A stretch of DNA of 64,000 nucleotides from Epiperipatus broadwayi (GCA_028023455.1 JAQFVV010012398.1:7958682-8022681); one strand, 5' to 3'; shown: positions 25,042 through 36,082, numbered from the stretch's first letter. Notes: generated by a model from the sequence alone, not told the origin. Translations and numbers: made by a program.

Positions 25042-25166
25042 AAATTATTCAAACGGAAGTCAATCTCCGATAATGTACTATTTCTTAAATATTATAAATT
25101 TCCACGCACTAGCCCGCTAGTAAGAAATGGTGCATTATCGGAGATTGACTTCCGTTTGAATAATTT
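25042..25166. mobile_element. Short MITE-like hairpin with perfect 34-bp arms
   Basis: Arms 25042-25075 and 25133-25166 are perfect reverse complements (core AACGGAAGTCAATCTCCGAT). Pairing resumes inside (TTTCTTA / TAAGAAA) and the centre carries the small palindrome ACTAGCCCGCTAGT. The spacer is 57 nt. It is far less AT-rich than its surroundings and its arms are undamaged, which suggests recent arrival. No clear target duplication is seen. A hairpin RNA gene is an alternative. Confidence 0.8.
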
Positions 25167-25230
25167 CAAAGTTTTTAGCTCTTTATAATAATAGATTCTC
25201 ATGGATATAAATATTAAAATGGTGTATTAC

Positions 25231-25303
25231 TTGAGAGTTTATAAGAAGTTCAAACACCAGAACTGACAGAGTGAAGCCATGATCCATAGAGTTTGAGTAC
25301 CAA
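25231..25303 (+). repeat. Dispersed repeat, copy 2
   Basis: This is the partner of 1705-1775, starting at the same gagtttataagaagtt. Confidence 0.4.
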
Positions 25304-25574
25304 AATCTATCACTCTACTTTTGCACTAAACTATGCAGAACTGTATCATTATGATTAATTTTCAATTTTAAAACTTTATACTTCACTTTCTACTTCTAAT
25401 TACAAATGTATAATTTTTTCAGATAGCCACATATTGGATCAACAGTCAATACTATTACTGCAAAGCCCAGAAGAAAGAAAAAAGTAATTTCTATTTAATA
25501 TTATTCCTTTTAGTTTAGGTTGAATATTTATTTGAAATGAAAGTAGCAACTGAATAAAGTTAGATAATATAGAC

Positions 25575-26043
25575 CAGGGGGGCTAACTTTTGTGTTCATA
25601 AAATCTACTTTTTATTTTTAAAATGTGTTGCGATCGACTTGTTGTCATATGCGTAATCTAAGTGGAAGATGTGAAATACATACTATTTTTATATATCCAC
25701 CTAGTAAAAAATAATAATTATTTAATGGACCAAAAAACTTATGTCCAGTGGAATTAAAGAAACATGAGTAATTATTAACAATATTTATTAATTCAAATTA
25801 GCTACATTAAATCAAGATTAAAAATATTATTTTCGGTAATGATACACCTTAGTGGACTTCACCTATCTAGAATTGAAAAAAAAAATTAGAACAAAAACTA
25901 AAATAACAAAAAAACTTAAAAATCTTCACTTAATTTGTTTCACACTCGTTATCCGACAGCTCTTGCCAGATTGACCTCGCGATCAAACAAGATTGGCTTT
26001 GCGATCGACCGGTGGATCACGATCGATTTTTTAGACACCCCTG
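25575..26043. mobile_element. Non-autonomous hAT element with 8-bp target duplication
   Basis: The 469-bp element begins CAGGGGGGCTAACTTTT and ends TTTTTTAGACACCCCTG, imperfect inverted ends of the hAT type. The flanks are identical 8-mers ATATAGAC (25567-25574 and 26044-26051), the duplication length typical of hAT. The right part (TCGCGATC, GCGATCGACC) is strikingly GC-rich for the region. It carries no transposase frame. Confidence 0.88.
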
Positions 26044-26051
26044 ATATAGAC

Positions 26052-26502
26052 AGTAAATCATATGAATAAAAAATGTATATAGTATTTTATCAAGATTTGT
26101 GTTTACATTCTATTTACAAGTATACATATCTCTCTCTCTTTTTTTTGTATGTGTGTGCATATATATATAAATTTTATTCTGCTGAAAAACAATCAAGAAA
26201 TTTTTATCTATTAAATCTACTACTCTATCAATGTATTAATGTGCAAAAAAGCAAAAATAATTATACGGTTAAACGCTCAATACTTATGACATTCAAACAT
26301 CATGCTGTTGAGTAAAATGGTAAAATAATCATGCAAAATATAAGGGTTTTTAGATTGAAACTCAACACTTTATCAAATCTTTTTTTTACTTTATTCATTT
26401 GAGAATTAATTAATTTTAATCTAACAAGTCTACCACAATGCTAAATAATATAAAGACATAAATCTATAGTAATGAGTGTCAATTGTTTGACTTTTCCTGC
26501 AG
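26052..26502. other. AT-rich, no gene recognised
   Basis: The stretch contains a short TC/T tract (26131-26147). The 80-codon plus frame at 26073-26315 has no recognisable similarity and begins at the edge of the hAT element; I regard it as chance. Confidence 0.4.
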
Positions 26503-26535
26503 ATTTATGAGATAAATTTCATTACTGAAATCAAA

Positions 26536-26776
26536 ATGCTGGCAGTTCTGGTAATTATTTTACTACATTTTTATATATTTGCTATATATAGCATTATAGA
26601 TAACAATCTATATCATCTTATATATGTATAATAGATGATATGATACAAAAAGACTATAACAATGTATACTTTAATATTTATTTTTGTAGACTATTATGCT
26701 TTTAATGCATTATCATCATACTCATGAAAACATGTTGAATCAAAATGTCAATAGCATTCCAATAAATAAGCAGTGA
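26536..26776 (+). CDS. Candidate two-exon short secreted peptide (33 residues)
   Basis: A strong acceptor (TTTTCCTGCAG, ending 26502) precedes an exon with ATG at 26536, five codons (MLAVL) and a GTAATT donor at 26551. The next good acceptor (TATTTTTGTAG, ending 26689) opens in the same phase with TIMLLMHYHHTHEN and runs 28 codons to TGA at 26774-26776. The joined product has a hydrophobic start (MLAVLTIMLLM) like a signal peptide and a polar, His/Asn-rich remainder without cysteines. The layout echoes the 9349 gene (UTR acceptor, tiny start exon). I do not recognise the product. Short AT-rich DNA can produce such patterns by chance, so this is only a candidate; no function is implied. Confidence 0.22.
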
Positions 26777-27679
26777 TTTTTTTGGATATTATTTAAAGAT
26801 GAATTGTTCTAATGATAACAACCATGAATATTAACTAATTGTTGGAAAGTCTTCTAATTCCTAAAAAAAAAAAATTCAAGTATTTGCTTTGTTAAAGAAT
26901 CTTTATAATGCATATAATAGTGGCAAAGGTTTGCTGTATTATATGTAAGATTTTTTTTTATATTTAGAGGAATGTGTTGTAAACCAAGAAAGTAATTGGG
27001 TATAACCATGTATAAATAGAGTACAGAGATTAGAAATTTTGCTGTTGCTATATATCCACACGTAAAGGCTGCCATTAGCTGGTCATATGATCACAGTTAT
27101 TGTCATTCAAGAATTTTATTTTATTTTAAAAGAATAATATTATTATGTAACAAGTTGAAGGCTACATTTATCTAGGGTAACTTAACAATAGCAAAAAAAT
27201 TACTTTCCTCTATCCAAGTAATTCTACATGTATATATTGTAACTAAATATATACACACATTGTGCAAGTGTGTGTGTATATACGAGTTACATAATTCACT
27301 TGTTTTTTTTAATTAAAAAAATATAAAATTTAAAATAATCATAATTTAATAGTTTGAAAGGCTAGAAGTTAAAAAAAAATAGAGGGAAAATTTAGAGATA
27401 AGTTAAGAATTAGTAATAATTGTAACTTGTCTTTCTTTTATATATTTTTATTTTATAATCCTGTCAAAAATACTCTTTGAAAAAAGTATTTTAATTTAAA
27501 AAAATAAAAAGTTCTTATGATTAAATTAAATAGTTTGTACAAAACTAATCAGGCTCTGGAAATTAAGATTGAGACTTATTAGTTAAACAATATCTCTCTA
27601 ATTCTAATCTCTGTAATTAAAATAGAAAAACCAAAAAAATAAAGAAATGTAAATTGTAATTAAATTTTTTTAGAGATAA
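26777..27679. other. AT-rich, no gene recognised
   Basis: The minus frame 27075-26854 (73 codons, hydrophobic) is unlike any family I know. A TG/TA run sits at about 27260-27285. Nothing else is seen. Confidence 0.4.
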
Positions 27680-27680
27680 A

Positions 27681-27880
27681 ATGTATTGATAGCGCAGTTG
27701 AAACTCAAGCAAGGACGGGGTCAGAAGAGTATAAAAGACACACATTCTCTATTGTCTTCAGTTTTTTTCCAGTTTTTTTAGAGTTTTAGTTGAGTGTTCA
27801 ATTCAGTTAAAGATTTATTAAAGAGAATGAGTGGCTAGAACCGAATGCTGGTGTTCAGTCATTTTCTCTGCTCGTCTCAC
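27681..27880 (+). repeat. Possible solo LTR or LTR fragment
   Basis: From TGTATTGATAGCG to CTCGTCTCACA the block runs from TG to CA. It contains a TATA box, initiator and TTATTAAAGAGAATGAGTGGC in the order U3-R-U5 of an LTR. It is less AT-rich than the flanks. There is no second copy in the window, and neither primer-binding site nor target duplication could be confirmed, so the limits are uncertain. Confidence 0.35.
27730..27762 (+). promoter_or_regulatory. RNA polymerase II core promoter (TATA + TCAGT initiator)
   Basis: TATAAAA starts at 27730 and the initiator TTCAGTTT places A+1 at 27760, exactly 30 nt downstream, the textbook TATA-to-start spacing. TCAGT is the arthropod initiator. What it drives is unclear: no coding exon follows within several hundred bases, so an LTR promoter is the simplest reading. 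Confidence 0.55.
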
Positions 27881-28999
27881 ATGTCCCATTAGTAAAATGC
27901 CATGGTAAATTACTCTAACTCACCTTCTGCCAATGTTTCAACCCACCCTACCACATTAAGTGAACCAAACTTGCCGTAGAACAAGAAATTGAGAAGCTTC
28001 ATTTATATTAAACATAAGCTGACCAAGAATCTGATCGGATCCATGAAAAAGAGTGATCACCCACCTAGAAAGAAAACCCAAGAACTGTGCATACCCACAT
28101 ACAAAGAAAAACCAAGAACTGTGCTATAAACCTAGGTAAATATTCATTGACATCATTATAAAATCTTTAAATTTTATCTGAAATAAGAATTCATTATCAT
28201 AAGCATGCATACTTATTAAGTGTATACTATTCCTTATATGTTTCACATTTAATTATTTTTATTATTACATTTATAATTATTATCTTTTAATAAATTTGTT
28301 TAAATGATTAATATCATTTTTCATCTCTCTCTCTCTCTTTATTCATCTAAGTAAATGTGTAGCCGGTCTCATGTTAAGAACTAGCCATAGGTCAAGCACT
28401 TGAAACATGTTAATGACATTTCATGGGTTCCATTGTAAGTATTGAATAGTGCCCTGGGTTTAAACCCATTATAAATATCACCATGAGATGTTTCACATTT
28501 CATGCAGCCCAGGAGCTACTTCAGTCTGGAATGATGGCTGTCAGTTTAATATTTTTATTATATGATTGATATGTAATTATTACTCATATTTACTCCCCTG
28601 CTTGAGTAATGGATCTTTAAGAAATATTATTGCACATTAATATAATTTGTATAAAAACAAAATAACAAGTAATTAGACTTAGAATAAATAGTAGAAAGTT
28701 TAATAAAGATTAAAAAGTTAAAGGAGAGGAAATTCCCGTTATATATATATATATATAACCTAAAGATAGTCATTGAACAATTCTACCAAGAAGTATTAAT
28801 AAAAAAATTGACTCAAACAATATGATGAAGTAGGTTAAGCTGAGAGTTCTCATATATATATACATTGTGCTATAATAAAAAGAGCCATAAAGATATGAAT
28901 AATAACAACTAAGTATTGTAAATATCTAATTAATATTTAATACATTTTAAGAATTTTCAACACACTCTTATGAACTACAAATGCTCTTAATATTTAAAA
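27881..28999. other. Intergenic, less AT-rich patches, unidentified
   Basis: The segment 27890-28130 and another at about 28350-28540 are clearly less AT-rich than their surroundings and may be old element bodies. I could not assign them from their translations. A TC run is at 28325-28338 and a TA run at about 28740-28757. Confidence 0.35.
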
Positions 29000-31940
29000 T
29001 ATATCATACCATTTCAATACATAATATCTTTACATTTTTATAACCAAAATCAAATCCAAAATTATATTTTTTATTGTGGTCATAAAACATTAATGCTGAT
29101 ATGTCATTATGTTCAGTATTATTTTGTTTAGATTTTTGAATACTTTTTAGTAATAGAGTATGTTCTCTAGTCCTTTTCTCTTAAGTACAATATGATTCAC
29201 CAATATAAGCACTTCCACATTCACAAATCAGTATATACTATAAAACTTTGGTCCATAAATACTTTTTTATTTTTAGAATTACTTATTAACTTATTTAAAT
29301 TGGGAGGTGCATAAAATATAACTTCACATATGTTTTTATATATATTATAAATTTTACTTGTTGATTTGAAACAAAAAGTATGGATATCCATACTTTTTTC
29401 TTCTTATTCATAAATTCAATTTTCATATTATTAAATTTTTTATTATAATTTTTAACTTCATTATAAATAATATTATAATCATAACAAATGTCTAATAATT
29501 CATTATTAAATATATTTATATTTTTTGTTTTATCTTATACATATTTGCAAAGTTTATTATTTCAAAACAAAAAGAGCTTTAAACTTGATAACTTATTTGA
29601 CAATCTCACCATTGAATTATATGGAATATATCCTCTCTTTTCAATAGGTTTAATAATAATCCAAATTATTTATATTTTGAATTATTTTAAGATCAAGAAA
29701 TTTCACTGACATTAATTCTTTATCTGTTTTAATCCACTGTAGACCTTCTATATTATTTAGTTCATTAAATAATTTATTACTTGCCTTTTTTTACCACATA
29801 TAAACACATCATCTATATATCTATGATATATGGTAATTTCATCCTGATAAATATATTTTTCTAAAATTTTATTTTCTTATGTTGATATTACATAATTACA
29901 TATTTGTACTACTATAGGAAACCCATTAGCCAACCATTATCCATTTTATATGTCATTATTAAATATAGTATATATATTTTTATCGACAAAATTTAATATA
30001 TCAATTATAAACATTATCATTTTAGAATTAACTTTTTTAAATTTAATGCATCATATATAATTTTAATTGATTTTACTCTGTCAATAGATCCATACATTTC
30101 ATTAATAATTAATGTACAAAGAACATCATTTTTATCAATTCTAATATTACAAATATTATCAATATAATTAAATGATGAACTTATTGTATGCTCTCCAATA
30201 CCAAGTATATATTGTAGCATCCTTTTAATAAATTTACATTTGATAACAAAAACCACCACCAAAATTGATCATTAATCTCAATGGTTCATTTTTTAAATGT
30301 AATTCAATATTTGAAAGAATCCTAGTGCAATTTGCAGCTGACATATACAATTTATAATAAGTACTAGCATCAATCATGATTTTTTTTTGTTTTTTGCAAT
30401 ATATCATTAATAAACTTATTCTTTATATTTTCAATACTTATTTTATCAACTTTTTTAAATCCAAGTTTTCCCATTTGAGCAATGACTTTATCATAATATA
30501 TAGATTGTAACATTATACACATTCTTAATCCTTTGTCTTCTTTCAAACAAATAAGATTATTATAAACAAGAAACTCTTGAATATTTAAATATTTGCAATG
30601 TCCAACTACTCTTAAAATATTTATCTTTTACTTTTTTTACTAATTCATTTGAAGTTTTAACATCAAAATTAATTAAATTTAAAGAATTGTCCATGGCAGA
30701 TTTTAATTCTGGATCACTATCTTCCCATTTACCACCCATATATTTTGAACCAAATTTCAATGTATATTTCTGCTAAATTTCAAGATCCACATTAGATAAA
30801 TTAACATAAATATTATCACTGTGTATATTTGTATAACATTTACTATATAAATAAATGCTTATTTACATATGTTTAAGTTTCATTTGAAAGTGACGTTTAG
30901 TAAATTCTAAGTAATTTTGTCGACGTCATTCAGTCAGACAACATGAACTGTAATTTAAAGTGAATGATCTATCTTCATGCATTCTTTGCCAGTACTTAAG
31001 ATTTGCCCATATATAAACATTGGGTTCGGAAAGAATAAGTGGATTCATTTTATTCTTTCTTAAATGCTTGTATTGGCAGTGAAAGTATTCATTTATTATT
31101 TAACACTTGTAAAAGCGCATGTACAATAGCTGTAAAAGGCTGATATTTAATGTATTATATAAGAAATTTTTTTCTCAAATTTTATGCAAACCTTATTATA
31201 ATATCAATTAATAAAACATTGATGATTACTTTTGTAATTAAACCACTCATCAATATTGTTTTTATTAATAAAATGATTTAAACATTTTAAATATTTATCT
31301 TTGTTTATGCAATAATGATTTGCATTGAATAATTATATTCCCTAAAACAATCATGTTTACATAATTCACAGTTTCATTTGATAATTTACATGTTTTATTA
31401 ATTTTTAGTTTATAATAGTTAGGAAAAACTTTCATTATTCTACAGTTCTGTAAAAATTTTAATCTATATTTCAAAGTTATTATCTTCAAAGTTACCTTTT
31501 TCCATTCTTTCATTATCCATGCATGGTTCATATTATTAATGTCTATATTACTATATATACCAATATTGATCACTTATTTTAATTTTTTATCATCAGCCTT
31601 AATATAATAAAAATATATAAATCCATTGAAGAATATGTAATAATAAATCGATGTCTGTATTCCTTTAATATATATAATTTTATATTCAAATAATAAAACA
31701 AATACAGTAATATAAATTCAAACTTTTAATCCATATAGGAGCGCTTTCATTTATCAAAGTAGTCCGCCTCAACTAAGTTTAAAACTTTTAAAACCAAACA
31801 TCAAAGTCAATCACTTTCTACTTTTAGCTTTCCCATAATTCATTAATTTTTACGTTTGCCCTGTCGATTTATTAAGCATTTTTTAATATTTGTATTCTAC
31901 ATCTGTACTTTTTATATTCGTAAAAGTGAAAATATGTAAT
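29000..31940 (-). mobile_element. Penelope-like element, longest copy, minus half of pair 3
   Basis: Read on the minus strand, the order is: terminal repeat (31940-31640, with TGAAAGCGCTCC and its neighbours), N-terminal region (open frame 31573-31295, 92 codons), and a middle part (30760-30560). The RT follows: LCTLIINEMYGSIDRVKSIK (30262-30017 frame) is the palm motif with catalytic Asp, and RYIDDVF at 29826-29803 is the intact YIDD box. The GIY-YIG endonuclease comes last (GSAYIGESYCTLRKRTREH, about 29210-29155). Stops and frameshifts between blocks make it a pseudogene, but it is the most complete PLE here. It serves as the empty-site reference for three insertions in its plus-strand partner. 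Confidence 0.85.
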
Positions 31941-32594
31941 TACGTGATATCAACATAAGAAAATAAAATTTTAGAAAAAGATATTTATCAGGATGAAATT
32001 ACTATATATCATAGATACATACATGATGTGTTTATATATAGTAAAAAGAGACAGTTAATAAATTATTTAACGAATTAAATAATACAGAAGGTCTACAGTG
32101 GATTAAAACAGATGAAGAATTAATGTCAGTGAAATTTCTTGATCTTAAAATAACTTGAAATATAAATAATTTGGATTATTATATCTTAATTAAACATATT
32201 GAAAAGAGAGTATATATTCGTATAATTCAATGGTGCCATTGTCACATAAGTTATCGAATTTATTGAGGTTCTTTTTGTTTCGAAATAATAAACTTTGCAA
32301 ATATATATCACATAAAACAAAAAATATATATATATATTTACTAATGAATTATTAGACATTGGTTATGATTATATTATTTATAATACAGTTAAAAATTATA
32401 ATAAAAAATCGAATAATATGAAAATTGAATTTATGAATAATAAGAAAGTGTGAATATCAATACCTTTTATTTTAAATCAAATAAAATTTATAAAGATAAA
32501 CATATATGAAGTTATATTTTATGCACCTCTTAATTTAAATAAGTTAATAAATACTTCTAAAAATAAAAATTTATTTATAGACCAAGTTCTATAG

Positions 32595-33194
32595 TAGCGT
32601 TTCTCAATCTTTTTGCCGCGCGACCCAATAAAATATTTATTACATAAATTATAATATAAAATAAGAGATATTACATCAGCACAGTACTGTACATATGTAT
32701 ATATTCGGATCAATTTGATATTTATAATTAACAAATAATTTGCAAGTTTAAAGTTGAGTTAAAGTTAAGCTACATATTTTTAATTTAAAAGCTTAACACA
32801 TTTTGTTAATTACCAAAAAAAAAAAAAAGTGTTTTCCTTTCAAATAAGATTGCATTAATTTTCCATCACTGGAGCTGGTTGACGCTTTGGCTGCATTAAT
32901 TTTAGTAGCACTTTTGTTTGCAATTTTTTGAACAATTACATTTTGAAAATAATGTGAAATTTAACATTATGAATATTTAAGTTCAAATTTACAATTGAAT
33001 TTGAGAAAACCACACAAAGCATAGGTAGTATTACTAACTCATTTTTTTTTTTTATTAATACTGATATTTTCTTAAAATGTAAAAAGATTTTTGCTATCAG
33101 ATATTTGTTTTTATTTCTTGGTGCATATTCGTGACCCATTAAACATTTAATGTAACCCAATATTGGGTCATGACCCAAAGGTTCAGAAATACTG
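32595..33194. mobile_element. Non-autonomous hAT element with 8-bp target duplication
   Basis: This is a 600-bp insert with imperfect inverted ends TAGCGTTTCTCAATCTTTTT and (complement) CAGTATTTCTGAACCTTTGG. TTCTATAG is duplicated at 32587-32594 and 33195-33202. The sister PLE copy has the unfilled site at about 29238-29245. The interior has no transposase. The 80-codon minus frame at 33178-32936 (MGHDPILGYIKCLMGHEY) is just the element's end translated. Confidence 0.88.
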
Positions 33195-33349
33195 TTCTAT
33201 AGTATATAAATGAATATGTGAATGTGGAAGTGCTTATATTGGTGAATCATGTTGCACATTAGAGAAAAGGACTAGAGAACATATTCTATTACTAAAAAGA
33301 GTTCAAAAATCTAAACAAAATAATACTAAAAATAATGAGATATCAGCAT

Positions 33350-33757
33350 CAGTTGTATTTATATATTTGACTATTTCCATCATCTAGTACGAGTATTGAA
33401 TGTGTTTAGACAAATTTAATTTTATTTTAATATTCTAAATACATTCAACTGTTACTAATAGCACATGACTCATTTGGTTAGAGTGTTACTTTAAAATTCA
33501 ATACTCAAGAATCTAAGGGTCCAGGTTTGATTCCCATGCTAGTACTGTCACTGGTCAAGCAGAAGAAGAGAGGAGAATATCTCTCAAAACATTATGCATA
33601 TACTAACCTGTGTGCTATTACTAACAGTTGAATGTATTTGGAATATTTAAATAAAGTTAAATTTTTCTAAAGACATTCAATACTCATAACAGATGATAGA
33701 AATAGTCCAACATACAAATATAACTAAAACCCCATAATCACAAGTCTTCAGGAAAAC
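33350..33757. mobile_element. Fold-back element with tRNA-like core, 8-bp target duplication
   Basis: This 408-bp insert is bounded by ATCAGCAT on both sides (33342-33349 and 33758-33765). The sister PLE copy has a single ATGCTGAT at 29093-29100 on the opposite strand. Arms of about 115 bp (33353-33466 and 33606-33728) are reverse complements with modest divergence (TTGAATGTGTTTAGACAAAT vs the mirrored TTGAATGTCTTTAGAAAAAT). Between them lies a tRNA-like sequence. The right end, GTTTTCCTGAAGACTTGTGA on the opposite strand, has a relative at 44882-44901. I do not know a named family with this build. Confidence 0.8.
33464..33540 (+). repeat. tRNA-like sequence (A and B boxes) inside the fold-back element
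   Basis: TGACTCATTTGGTTAGAGTG (33466-33485) resembles a tRNA A box with D-loop, and GGTTTGATTCC (33524-33534) a B box, at the proper distance of about 40 nt. It is either a tRNA-derived SINE head or a captured tRNA pseudogene. I do not call a functional tRNA, as I cannot fold a clean acceptor and anticodon stem. Confidence 0.55.
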
Positions 33758-34502
33758 ATCAGCATTAGTGTTTTATGATCATAATAAAAATGTAATTTTG
33801 AATATAACTTTTGTTATAAAAATGTAAAACTATATATTTAAAGAAATAATAACAAACAAAAAATAAAAGAGATAATGTTAATATACAAATATAAAAAAAT
33901 GCTTAATAAATCGATAGATGGCAAATGCTAAAAATAAAAAGTGATTGTCTTTGAAGATATCTTGTATGTTGGGTTTTAAAAGTTTTAAACTTAGTTGACA
34001 AAGACTACTTAGATAGTTGAAAGTGTTCCTATATGGATTAAAAGTTTGAATTTATATTACTGTATTTGTTTCATTATTTGAATATAAAATTATATATATT
34101 GTAACCGGACCGCCATACAACCGTTTTATTACGTCAGTCGTAACAATTTTCTGATGAGCATGCTGTAGGAAGGAATTATCAATTGACATTCCTAGTGCAG
34201 ATGTTAATGGCACCTACAACAATATTTCCTGCTCATCAGAGGATGTAGTACAATAGAGACTGGGAACATCTAAACATTTATATGTTTGGTTTTCCAAACA
34301 GCGCCATTAGAGTTCCATCTCGCTACAACCTGACTGGCCTAGGTCAAGTTATGTCAGACGTAGCTCAGAGAACATGAGATTCTCATGAATCAATGCTATA
34401 ATTGGTGAGTGATGTGATAGATAAACAAAATAGAATGGGAGAAATGGACAACCAATTTAATTTTGAGTAACAAAAATTTATTAGATAACAATCAATTTGC
34501 AA

Positions 34503-34990
34503 TTTCAACAATAGTTCATTAATTCCTCTATGAGAATAAACTTGTAAACATTCTGGTTTAGTAATAATTCATTTTGAATTCATTTAATGGTTCATTTTGA
34601 GTTCAACTAAGAGAAGAAAATTATGAATATCCTAATTCAATGATAGTTCATTAATTCTTTTATGGGAAGAGCTTGGGATTATTCTGGTTTAACAATAATT
34701 CATTCCGTATTCATTTAATAGTTCATCTTGAATTCACTTGAGAGAAGGAAATTATGAATATCCTAATTCAATGATAGTTCATTAATTCTTTTATGGGAAA
34801 AGCTTGGGATCATTCTGGTTTAACAATAATTCATTTCAAATTCACTTAATAGTTTATTTTGAATTCACTTGAGAGAAGAAAATTATGAATATCCTAATTC
34901 AATGATAGTTCATTAATTCTTTTATGGGAAAAGCTTGGGATCATTCTGGTTTAACAACAATTCATTCCGAATTCACTTAATAGTTCATTT
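34503..34990. repeat. 131-bp minisatellite in the LTR
   Basis: AATTCAATGATAGTTCATTA recurs at 34634, 34765 and 34896, exactly 131 bp apart, with a diverged first unit at about 34503 and a shortened last one. Equivalent arrays start near 38788 (about 5 units) and 43110 (about 5 units). Confidence 0.9.
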
Positions 34991-35445
34991 ATATTTTAGC
35001 CAAATGTAGAAGTATATTCTTACACATAAACTTCATTACACTATAATGAATTTAGAAGCAATTAAATATCTATGATTTATAGAGTATTTATCATTTGATA
35101 ATTGAAGCATTTATATTTTAGCCAAATGTAGAAGCATATTCTTATACATAAACTTCATTACACTACAATGAGTTTAGAAGCAGTTAAATATCTATGATTT
35201 ATAGAGTATTTATCATTTGATAATTGAAGCATTTATATTTTAGCCAAATGTAGAAGCATATTCTTACACATAAACTTCATTACACTACAATGAGTTTAGA
35301 AGCAGTTAAATATCTATGATTTATAGAGTATTTATCATTTGATAATTGAAGCATTTATATTTTAGCCAAATGTAGAAGCATATTCTTATACATAAACTTC
35401 ATTACACTACAATGAGTTTAGAAGCAGTTAAATATCTATAATTCG
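34991..35445. repeat. 122-bp minisatellite in the LTR
   Basis: ATATTTTAGCCAAATGTAGA recurs at 34991, 35113, 35235 and 35357. Equivalent arrays start at 39407 (3 units) and 43729 (4 units). Confidence 0.9.
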
Positions 35446-36082
35446 GTCAAACATAAAAGCATAATAAAGATGTCATAATATTTATTGAACAAATTCTACG
35501 CAATTAGTTCGAAAAATTCACTTTATAATATTTGATTATTATGTTTTAATATTTTATAAAAATTACCTTCCAGTTTTACGGTCCATTTTATTCAAACGAA
35601 GGCAGGTTATTTTATTAATGGAAAGTCATGGCACAGCGTGGAGAGAGTGAAGCTCTTAATTTATTCCAGTTTCATTATAATTTCTCTAGTAAAACTTTTT
35701 ATTTTTATTTTCACGTTTTGTTGAAGCCCTCTGTGTAAGACGATAGAGAGAAAAAAAAATTTCTTCTTTCTTCAACGACGTGTCTAATTTGAATACTGCC
35801 TCAGTTTAACTCAAGTATCCTTTTTCTTTCTTTTTAATGATTGGATAATTAATTTCTTTCTCTTTTTTATTGAGACAGATAATAATAAAAAAAAAAAAAA
35901 ATAAGACGATATAACATTCTATTTAAATCCATCAATACTAAAAATCAAAATTATGATTTTATTTTTCATTTTTAACGAATCACAACTTTATTGTGTTTCC
36001 AATTAGACTGAATCACGCTAGACATTTTTGAATGGGGGGGGATCTTTTCAATATTTATATGAGGAACAGCATTCCTGTTTCA

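Larger units (their letters stand above)
31951..34099 (+). mobile_element. Penelope-like element, plus half of pair 3 (5'-truncated, interrupted three times)
   Basis: From 31951 the plus strand matches the minus copy from about 29885 downward. It has HRYIHDVFIY at about 32010-32040 (YIDD box with the first Asp changed to His), then the endonuclease (ECGSAYIGESCCTLEKRTRE, about 33218-33277). It joins the terminal repeat of the minus copy almost directly, so it starts in mid-gene. It is interrupted by a hAT element (32595-33194), a fold-back element (33350-33757) and, in its own terminal repeat, the LTR array (34100-44821). Its last bases resume at 44822-44860. Confidence 0.85.
34100..36082 (-). 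repeat. LTR 1 (3' LTR of the array), 1983 bp
   Basis: This LTR carries two minisatellites: about 4 units of a 131-bp repeat (34503-34990) and 4 units of a 122-bp repeat (34991-35445). A long stem (CTGATGAGCA at 34151-34160 with TGCTCATCAG at 34230-34239) lies near the plus-strand left end. Poly-A (35884-35900) and poly-G (36034-36041) runs follow. Confidence 0.85.

Noticed and set aside
28350-28540. SINE with B box at GGGTTTAAACCC
   Set aside because: GGGTTTAAACCC is a self-complementary palindrome, no A box lies at the correct distance, and no second copy is present in the window.
29488-29709. 73-codon plus ORF with hydrophobic residues (FFVLSYTYLQSLLF)
   Set aside because: It is antisense to the PLE endonuclease region on the minus strand, whose homology with the plus copy at about 32150-32450 explains the sequence.
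32936-33178. 80-codon minus ORF beginning MGHDPILGYIKCL
   Set aside because: It is the terminal part of the 600-bp hAT element read through; there is no transposase similarity and the element is non-autonomous.
33464-33540. Functional tRNA gene
   Set aside because: A- and B-box-like sequences are present, but I could not form a clean acceptor stem and anticodon arm, and it lies inside a transposable fold-back element.
34151-34165. CTGATGAG at the LTR end, and CTGATGAGCAGGAAA on the opposite strand, as a hammerhead ribozyme
   Set aside because: The motif is part of a simple inverted repeat (CTGATGAGCA/TGCTCATCAG). There is no stem II of usable length between CTGATGA and GAAA on the opposite strand, and no GAAA at the right place on the plus strand.
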